Below are positions 25,342 through 31,010 of a stretch of DNA of 31,010 nucleotides, piece after piece. Origin of the DNA: Pseudomonadota bacterium. GTDB lineage: Bacteria; Bdellovibrionota; Oligoflexia; Oligoflexales; Oligoflexaceae. The notes below the pieces were generated by a model, which was not told where the DNA came from, searched no databases, and saw only the letters and a program-made list of their open reading frames with translations. The stretch lies in assembly GCA_029556045.1 (NCBI GenBank), contig JAKQGS010000444.1:1-31010 (forward strand), read 5' to 3'. A program made the translations under genes and the position numbers. How positions within the stretch are numbered: position 1 is the stretch's first letter; each line of letters opens with the position of its first letter.

Positions 25342-26040
25342 TCACAGGAAAAAGTAGCTTAAACCTAAATCAACACTGTACGCATTTTTCTGGGAATCCC
25401 TGCCGGCACGCTTTTCGGTGTACATTCTGTCCCTAAAGTCGATACGAAACGACAACGATTTTTGCCAGTAGAAACGCTCACCGATACCGAAAGTCAGAGC
25501 ATTCAATGAACCCTGATCAGTATCCACCTTCGAGAGGCCACCAGTAATATAAAGATCAGTGTACAGAATCAGCTTATCCATCAAGTTTAACTTTCCATAG
25601 AATGGAGCAAGAATGGCATTGACGTCACTGGCGCCAATGATTTTGTTGACCTCAGGATCAGGCGAAACAACGGTGTCATCGTCCAGACGCCGATACGTGA
25701 GATGATTCAGGGCTTTACGATCATCAGAGTCTTTAACCCTTGTTTTGATGTATTGGTACTCGAACCCCAGCCACTCGTTCACGAACAGAGCTCCGCGCAG
25801 ACCAGATAGCGATGTATCGGTATAGGCTTCATTGAGGAAGGTTCCGACGGTGAAACCCAATTCGGGACGCCATGTCTTGGTAAAGTAACGGTTTTGCAGG
25901 ATTGTAACCGGGTTCTTTTCAACTGGCCCACGGATTTCAGCCGGATCGAGATCCATAGCGTGGCCGCCGACTCCAAATCCAGCCAGCATCATAAGAGCAG
26001 CTATGAAGGAAATTAGTTTCTCTAATATTTTCTTGCTCAT
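25342..26040 (-). CDS. Outer membrane beta-barrel protein (GltA/GltB-like)
   Basis: The 232-aa protein has a signal peptide (ending GGHA), then alternating beta-strand patterns. It shows NRYFTKTWRPELGFTVGTF, APFYGKLNLMDKLILYTDLY and IGERFYWQKSLSFRIDFRDRMY, and ends with SYFFL, a typical outer-membrane C-terminal aromatic signal. The motif set resembles the beta-barrel family found in Myxococcota and Bdellovibrionota. In Myxococcus, gltA and gltB encode such porin-like barrels next to gltC. ATG at 26040 with AGAGGA nine bases upstream is preferred over a GTG at 26073. It is the first gene of the operon. Confidence 0.8.
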   Translation of the reverse strand: MSKKILEKLISFIAALMMLAGFGVGGHAMDLDPAEIRGPVEKNPVTILQNRYFTKTWRPELGFTVGTFLNEAYTDTSLSGLRGALFVNEWLGFEYQYIKTRVKDSDDRKALNHLTYRRLDDDTVVSPDPEVNKIIGASDVNAILAPFYGKLNLMDKLILYTDLYITGGLSKVDTDQGSLNALTFGIGERFYWQKSLSFRIDFRDRMYTEKRAGRDSQKNAYSVDLGLSYFFL

Positions 26041-26085
26041 TGGTGCATTTCCTCTAAAAAATAGACATCCCACTGGGGAGGTCTC

Positions 26086-26113
26086 CCGATAAAAGACACT
26101 TCGGCGGTGACAA
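26086..26113 (-). promoter_or_regulatory. Possible promoter of the gliding-type operon
   Basis: On the minus strand TTGTCA (26108-26113) lies 16 nt before TATCGG (26086-26091), about 45 nt upstream of the barrel start codon. The -35 match is good and the -10 is poor. A9 and T8 tracts just upstream of it on the plus strand may bend the DNA. Confidence 0.3.
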
Positions 26114-26310
26114 AAAAAAATTTAGGGGAAATTCAGAAGTATTTTTTTTCAACTGATCAATAGGGAATATTCTGGCGCCTAATCAGCAGATTACCGATTG
26201 GTAAATTTTTTGCTGGACAATCTGTTGCGGGGGGGAATTCAGGCAAGGCCGTTTGGCCCTCACGAAAGGGGCCATCGAAATCTTACGGCGAGGAAAGTTT
26301 GGGGATTGAC

Positions 26311-27516
26311 TTACTTGGCAAATACAGTGCCAGCAACATCCTGATTGCTTATCTTACGACGCTTGAATTCCCTTTCTAGGTAGTGCAACTCTCGACTTGA
26401 CTGGCCACGGACTGATGCATTTTCAGCTGCACGACGCGTCAAATAGGGTATGACCTCATCGATGGGCCCATACGGGACATATTTAGCCGCATTAAAGCCG
26501 TGGTGAGCCAAAACAAAAGTGAGATTGTCACTCATACCCAGGAGCTGCGCAAAGGAGAAGCGAATGTCTGAAGGTTCAAAGCCTTTTTGCGCTATCATGT
26601 CCACCAAAAGCCGCGTACTTTTTTCGTTGTGAGTGCCAGCACAGGCGGAGAATCGATCTGCATGTTCAACGCAGAATCTCACAGCATTATCAAACGCCTC
26701 ATCGGTCGCAGCTTTGGTGGGGTAAATCGGGCTGCGAACTCCCATTTTTGCAGCTCGCTCATTCTCCTTTTCGAGATAGGCCCCACGCACCAACTTAACT
26801 CCGACATAAAACCCCTCTGTAACAGCACGCTCGTAGAGTCGTTGCAAATATTCGAGGCGATCATGCCTGTACATTTGGACCGTATTGAAGACTATGGCCT
26901 TGCGAAGGTTGAAGCGAGCCATCATCGCCTCCGTGAGTTGGTCAAGGATAGGCTGAATCCATGACTCTTCAGCATCCACAAAAACCGGAATGCCATGCTT
27001 ATGGGCCGCTTCACAGATCGCCTCGAAGCGCCGCTGAACTCGAGCGAACTCACTTTTTTCTACAGCACCAAGAAAACTTGTGCTGCTTTGTTTCTCCAAT
27101 AGCCCGAACCTCGCAATGGCGGTTGGCTTGAATACGCAAAATGGGATGGACGAGTGAACTGATGCAAATTCGATATTACGAATAATTTCTTCTGTAGTTT
27201 GCTCAAAATCTTCCTCGCGTGTCTTCCCCTCAATAGCGAAATCCAAAATGGTTCCCACCTTGTACGACGCAAGGTCATTGACAATGTTTAGACATTTATC
27301 GATGGACTCCCCACCACAAAAATGACTAAAAACATTGCCTTTAATTAACGGTCGGATAGGGAATCCAGCCTTCATGAGGGCGAGAAGAATTTTTGTGGCC
27401 CATTGCACTAAAGCCCCATGATTCAGAATCTTGAAGATCAAATAGGCATGCCTCAACTGCCGATTATTCATGCGTTTAAATGCAATTTCGGTGTTCTGAA
27501 AGTCGAGCTGTTTCAT
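26311..27516 (-). CDS. Proline dehydrogenase
   Basis: The 401-aa product is a monofunctional FAD-dependent PRODH with a (beta/alpha)8 barrel. Motifs seen: [75 protein letters not shown]. It oxidises proline to pyrroline-5-carboxylate and passes electrons to membrane quinone. It lacks the P5C dehydrogenase domain of long PutA. ATG at 27516 overlaps the slipin stop by 4 nt and GGAGG lies 6 nt upstream, so it is translationally coupled to the slipin gene. The N-terminal 100 residues are helical and more variable. Confidence 0.93.
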   Translation of the reverse strand: MKQLDFQNTEIAFKRMNNRQLRHAYLIFKILNHGALVQWATKILLALMKAGFPIRPLIKGNVFSHFCGGESIDKCLNIVNDLASYKVGTILDFAIEGKTREEDFEQTTEEIIRNIEFASVHSSIPFCVFKPTAIARFGLLEKQSSTSFLGAVEKSEFARVQRRFEAICEAAHKHGIPVFVDAEESWIQPILDQLTEAMMARFNLRKAIVFNTVQMYRHDRLEYLQRLYERAVTEGFYVGVKLVRGAYLEKENERAAKMGVRSPIYPTKAATDEAFDNAVRFCVEHADRFSACAGTHNEKSTRLLVDMIAQKGFEPSDIRFSFAQLLGMSDNLTFVLAHHGFNAAKYVPYGPIDEVIPYLTRRAAENASVRGQSSRELHYLEREFKRRKISNQDVAGTVFAK

Positions 27517-28307
27517 ACGTCGCCTCCTGGCCTCTCGTCTCTGGTTTGCACTAATTTACTGAAGGCACTCATGAGATCTACGGGCAAGGGGAATACGATA
27601 ATCTTTGAATTTCCTTCTGCAGCCATCGATGCCATGGTCTGCAAATAACGTAATTGCAGTGTCGTCGGATTGCGGGAAATCTCGTCAGCAGCCGAAGCAA
27701 GCATTGCAGCCGCCTGCTGTTCGCCTTCTGCTGCGATGACCTTAGCCCTCCGCTCCCGCTCGGCCTCCGCCTGGCGCGCCATCGCCCGTTGTTGATCAGG
27801 CGGTAAATCGACATGTTTCACTTCTACGGCGCTGACTTTGATACCCCAGGGGTCGGTGTTTTGGTCCAGGATATGCTGTAGCTTGATGTTGACTGATTCC
27901 CGATCTGTCAATAGCTGATCAAGCAAATGCTCTCCAAGTGTGGAACGTAAATGCGTTTGTGCCAATTGCGTGGTAGCATAGAGGTAGTTTTCGACATTAA
28001 TGATTGCCCGCATTGGATCCACCACGCGGAAGTAAACCACAGCATTCACCTTCAAGCTGATGTTATCACGGGTGATCACATCCTGAGGATCGATATCCAT
28101 GGTTATGATCCGCGTGGAAACGCGGGCTTCGATACGATCAATAAACGGGATCAACAAGATCAATCCTGGACCCTTTGGAGCTGGGAGTACACGACCCAAT
28201 CGAAAAACGATGGCACGTTCATATTCCGGAATAATTTTGATGCTGGCTGTTAAAAATGCAGCAATGATAACTAATAACAATATCAATCCAAACGTCCCTT
28301 CAAACAT
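27513..28307 (-). CDS. Slipin (SPFH/band 7 stomatin-like protein)
   Basis: The 264-aa product has one N-terminal membrane segment (about 4-24), then an SPFH domain with [46 protein letters not shown] text and [18 protein letters not shown] helix rich in Ala, Glu and Arg ([24 protein letters not shown]) and a PLPVDLM tail follow. Slipins oligomerise in membranes and form microdomains. They are usually paired with an NfeD gene; none is present, and proline dehydrogenase follows instead. ATG at 28307 is preferred over GTG at 28313 because GGAGG is 5 nt before it. Confidence 0.92.
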   Translation of the reverse strand: MFEGTFGLILLLVIIAAFLTASIKIIPEYERAIVFRLGRVLPAPKGPGLILLIPFIDRIEARVSTRIITMDIDPQDVITRDNISLKVNAVVYFRVVDPMRAIINVENYLYATTQLAQTHLRSTLGEHLLDQLLTDRESVNIKLQHILDQNTDPWGIKVSAVEVKHVDLPPDQQRAMARQAEAERERRAKVIAAEGEQQAAAMLASAADEISRNPTTLQLRYLQTMASMAAEGNSKIIVFPLPVDLMSAFSKLVQTRDERPGGDV

Positions 28308-28538
28308 CTTCACCTCCGCAAAACGCCATTTTATCCAGTAAATTCAGTGCGATTGTCGACGACATGTTCTACTTTCCCCCCCGGTCAATGTCATCTCTTT
28401 TTACACCCACCGATGTTCTTCTACAGGGCTATCATAAATATATTTAATTATTTCAATGCGTTATAGTTGGCCTGCTGTTTGCTTCTCGGGGTGCGACGGC
28501 CATTACAGGGCCATAGATCCAAAGAAAGGAACTCCGAT

Positions 28539-29945
28539 TTGAAAGCATTATCCTCCCCTCCAACAGCCCAGAGAAAAATCGGGACAACTATTCTGGCCAC
28601 AAGCCTGTTGGTGGGTGGTCTGTCATTCAGTACTATGGTCAATCAGGATTTCAGCCCCATCCTGGTTTTGGAGGCCAAAGCCCGCATATCCAATGCAAGC
28701 CTGGACGATGAAGCTGCGACATATTTTCAGAAAACAGCAAACCTCACGGGACAAAACCAATGCTCGATCATTCCCATTAGCAATCTGGGTAATACCAGTA
28801 TCAGTCACTACTATTGTCCCCCAAACTACATGTCATCATTAACTGGTGATTTAGCAGTGAATCGGGATTTCACCATCCCTAGCCCACTTCGCCACCGCGT
28901 CGAATTTTGGCGAACGATCTATTCCACCTGGTCGATCAACGATTATGTTCTCCATACAGCAGAGTACCCCGATGTCATTTTGGAAATTGGCACTAGCCCG
29001 AAAGGTGCTACATTAATCGCCAGCGGCCGCGAAGACGATCAGGTTAAAAAAACAATGAAACGGCGGGTAGACCAATACCGATCGCTGTTTATGGCTTTAC
29101 ATCGCCAAAAAAACAGTTTGTCTCTGGCAAAATTGACCCCGGTAATGCGCCGGATCGTCATAGCTATGTCTCATATCAATGAACCGAATAAATACCTGAA
29201 AGCGGCAGAAGGATTGAGATTTCAACGGGGTCAAAGAGAATTTATTGAAAAGGGGATCGAAATGTCCTCTCCATATCTTGCGGCCCTTGAACAAATTTTT
29301 GAAGAAAGTGGCGTCCCCCGTGACTTGGCCAAGCTGGCTTTCGTCGAGTCTTCTTTCAATACAAAAGCTCTTTCCAAAGTTGGCGCTTCCGGGGTCTATC
29401 AGCTGATGCCTTTTACCGCCAGGCAATATATGCAGGTTGACGGATTAATCGACGAGCGCAAGGATCCCATTAAATCGGGTTATGCCGCCGCTCAAGTTCT
29501 CAAAACAAATTACCGCATCCTGGGTACCTGGCCCTTAGCCATCACGTCGTATAACCACGGTCCTTATGGTATCAGGCGTGCTGTGCGAGCTGCTGGTAGC
29601 AAAGATTTAAACCACCTGATTCAGAACTACGATGGAAAAATGTTTGGATTTGCCTCTAAAAACTTCTATGCGGAATTCCTGGCAATCCTTGTGACGTTAA
29701 ACGACCGCAGCCGGGTATTCCCAAATGCCAAACTTCAACCAGCAATCGCTTTCAAGGCCATAAAACTTGAGCGTCGGACGCCAATCAAAACCATTATTCG
29801 TAATCATAAAATTACCCAGCTTGAGTTCCTGAAATACAATCCAGGCATTACAGTGCAAGCGGTAAGCGCCAACATCTCTCTGAAACGAGGCCATATGGTC
29901 ATCCTTCCAGACACTACGAACTCCAAACTGGCTGAGTCAAACTAA
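28539..29945 (+). CDS. Membrane-bound lytic transglycosylase, MltD-like, with LysM-like tail
   Basis: The 468-aa product has an N-terminal signal or anchor segment (TTILATSLLVGGLSFSTMV). The middle region (about 60-220) is of unknown type. The SLT domain runs from about 245 to 385 with catalytic Glu270 in AFVESSFN, GASGVYQLMPFTA and ITSYNHGPYGIRRA. A C-terminal LysM-like repeat (IKTIIRNHKITQLEFLKYNPG...LKRGHMVILP) would bind peptidoglycan. It cleaves the glycan between MurNAc and GlcNAc with formation of 1,6-anhydroMurNAc. The TTG at 28539 is favoured by AAAGGA eight bases upstream. An earlier TTG at 28467 gives a poor N-terminus. It is divergent from the slipin gene. Confidence 0.9.
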   Translation: MKALSSPPTAQRKIGTTILATSLLVGGLSFSTMVNQDFSPILVLEAKARISNASLDDEAATYFQKTANLTGQNQCSIIPISNLGNTSISHYYCPPNYMSSLTGDLAVNRDFTIPSPLRHRVEFWRTIYSTWSINDYVLHTAEYPDVILEIGTSPKGATLIASGREDDQVKKTMKRRVDQYRSLFMALHRQKNSLSLAKLTPVMRRIVIAMSHINEPNKYLKAAEGLRFQRGQREFIEKGIEMSSPYLAALEQIFEESGVPRDLAKLAFVESSFNTKALSKVGASGVYQLMPFTARQYMQVDGLIDERKDPIKSGYAAAQVLKTNYRILGTWPLAITSYNHGPYGIRRAVRAAGSKDLNHLIQNYDGKMFGFASKNFYAEFLAILVTLNDRSRVFPNAKLQPAIAFKAIKLERRTPIKTIIRNHKITQLEFLKYNPGITVQAVSANISLKRGHMVILPDTTNSKLAESN

Positions 29946-29956
29946 GGAAGTTGTCT

Positions 29957-30904
29957 ATGACCATCGTGCGCCCATTTCTCCTGCTATCCCTGATTGTCCA
30001 AGTCGTACTGCTGGGGCCAACAGGGTGTACCCGCGCCAAAAGCGGTGCAGGTAATGATTCAGCGCAAATGCTACCTATTGTGGCTCGAACCACCAATGCC
30101 CCGGACCTGGCCACACAGACCGAACAAACTCACGAAGGCATCAATATCAAACCACTCAATTTGCCAGAGGACCTTCTTTCTGCGCAATGCGAGATCAATG
30201 ATGAGACACCTGTCGATTGCAGCGGAGGATTTTCCATGCCTCTGCCACAGGACGGTAGTTACCACCTCAAGTTAGTCGTCGAAACCGTCAAAGGCCAGAG
30301 GTATGTACTTGAACAGGATTTCCAGGTAAGGAACGGCATTTGGAGCACTGCTACCGACAGTATTCACAAAGGTGATCTGACTCTGTCTCTGGCTCCTGAA
30401 AATGACTTTGTAAATCATGGGCCAGTTGAACGGACAAAGGGGCTAAAATTGAAATTTGATCTGCATGATCCGGCGAACTGCCAAGCTCGTTTATGGTGCA
30501 GTCGGTCTGAGGGAATATGGAGCCTTTGCCATCAGGATGGTTCGCCTATCATTGATCTTGAACCAAGGGAAATTGTTAGCGGATTTCAAAAAATCTCGGT
30601 AAAAGCTCAATGTCCTGGCTCAGCGGTAACCAGTAATATCCTTGATTACTATTGGTTTGGGGTTGACGACAATTTTAAACCATTGTCCCTAAGCAAGCGC
30701 TCACTACCGGGCCTTAGCCACTACCAACTGATAAAACAGACTGACTGCTTGGACAAAGTTTACTATGAATGCCAGGAAGGTCAGGCGGACACCTTCATAC
30801 GATGCCCCAACATCAAAGCAGCCCCAAGTAAGAGGTTTGGCATTCGGGCGGTATGTGACAATGGTAAGGATAAACTGGTCGGTCCGGTCTATCTGGAGAA
30901 CTGA
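29957..30904 (+). CDS. Lipoprotein of unknown function
   Basis: The 315-aa product starts with a lipoprotein signal ending in GPTGC (Cys24), so it is probably attached to the outer or inner membrane. The mature part is beta-rich with about ten Cys (CEINDETPVDC, CQARLWC, CLDKVYYECQEGQ..., CPNIKAA) that may form disulphides. The repeated pattern CEINDE...DCSGG and CRA-like turns recalls secreted Ig-like or beta-sandwich domains, but I do not recognise the family. ATG at 29957 follows AAGGAAG with 6-nt spacing and lies 11 nt after the lytic transglycosylase stop, so the two are cotranscribed. Its last 16 nt overlap the convergent riboflavin synthase gene. Confidence 0.8.
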   Translation: MTIVRPFLLLSLIVQVVLLGPTGCTRAKSGAGNDSAQMLPIVARTTNAPDLATQTEQTHEGINIKPLNLPEDLLSAQCEINDETPVDCSGGFSMPLPQDGSYHLKLVVETVKGQRYVLEQDFQVRNGIWSTATDSIHKGDLTLSLAPENDFVNHGPVERTKGLKLKFDLHDPANCQARLWCSRSEGIWSLCHQDGSPIIDLEPREIVSGFQKISVKAQCPGSAVTSNILDYYWFGVDDNFKPLSLSKRSLPGLSHYQLIKQTDCLDKVYYECQEGQADTFIRCPNIKAAPSKRFGIRAVCDNGKDKLVGPVYLEN

Positions 30905-31010
30905 TTCTGCCAGACCGCAAATCTTTCGAAATACTTGCCTGCGATATCGACTTCAAAATTGAGGCCATCCCCTGGCCTAAGCGTGCCAAAGGTGGTGCTT
31001 TCCAGGGTCT
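30889..31010 (-). CDS. ribE: Riboflavin synthase alpha subunit, C-terminal end (partial)
   Basis: Only the last 39 codons and the TAG stop (30889-30891) are inside the window. The translation includes TTFGTLRPGDGLNFEVD followed by IAGKYFERF, which fits the C-terminal end of riboflavin synthase (T-x-G-x-L-x-x-GD-x-VN-x-E-x-D-x-xGKYVE). This enzyme makes riboflavin from two lumazine molecules. The tail WQNQFSR is short. It overlaps the plus-strand lipoprotein gene by 16 nt, tail to tail. Confidence 0.75.
   Translation of the reverse strand, partial: TLESTTFGTLRPGDGLNFEVDIAGKYFERFAVWQNQFSR

Noticed and set aside
26191..26211. Hairpin plus T-run as a plus-strand terminator
   Set aside because: No plus-strand gene lies upstream that it could end; it is more likely an operator-like repeat or chance in AT-rich DNA.

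Overview
The window reads as chromosomal DNA of a Gram-negative bacterium of moderate GC, most like the deltaproteobacterial-type lineages (Bdellovibrionota/Oligoflexia or Myxococcota). Grounds for this are a cluster resembling the periplasmic/outer-membrane part of the Myxococcus Glt gliding machinery, a beta-barrel of the type found in those groups, lipoproteins with clear lipoboxes, and type IV prepilin-like genes. The taxonomic placement is inference. I see no rRNA, tRNA, insertion sequence, phage gene or CRISPR array.

Layout. (1) 1-1275, minus strand: the 5' part of a gene for a membrane protein with two GYF_2-like repeats; it runs off the left edge. (2) 1506-5391, plus: a DUF177/YceD-family gene, then the translation block rpsB-tsf-pyrH-frr, with intrinsic terminators before rpsB and between tsf and pyrH. 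(3) 5392-5784: a non-coding stretch holding two 65-bp near-identical repeats with perfect or near-perfect hairpins. (4) 5785-10683, plus: a tightly coupled minor pilin operon (PilW-like, an unrecognised secreted protein, PilX-like, PilV-like). (5) 10707-12907, minus: an exported dienelactone-hydrolase-family protein and a sigma-54 activator without a sensor domain. (6) 13263-15772, plus: a GT4 glycosyltransferase and a polyprenyl-phosphate sugar-phosphate transferase, an exopolysaccharide-type pair, followed by a convergent orphan OmpR-type response regulator (15872-16582, minus). (7) 16871-19059, plus: hutG and hutF, the last two steps of the five-step histidine degradation route; the whole hutG ribosome-binding site is locked in a 14-bp stem. 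(8) 19072-26040, minus: a five-gene operon, beta-barrel > GltC-like > GltD-like > GltE-like lipoprotein > small GltF-like protein. (9) 26311-28307, minus: a slipin (SPFH) gene overlapping a proline dehydrogenase gene. (10) 28539-30904, plus: an MltD-type lytic transglycosylase with a LysM-like tail and an unknown lipoprotein; the 3' end of a riboflavin synthase gene enters from the right edge on the minus strand.

How it fits together. Much of the window concerns the cell surface: pilus tip components, surface polysaccharide, a gliding-type trans-envelope complex and cell-wall remodelling. A second theme is amino-acid catabolism (histidine by HutF/HutG, proline by PRODH). The parts most worth a second look are the RBS-sequestering stem of hutG, the tandem repeat after frr, the unidentified 547-aa secreted protein inside the pilin operon, the slipin-proline dehydrogenase coupling, and the complete gltC-D-E-F-like order.
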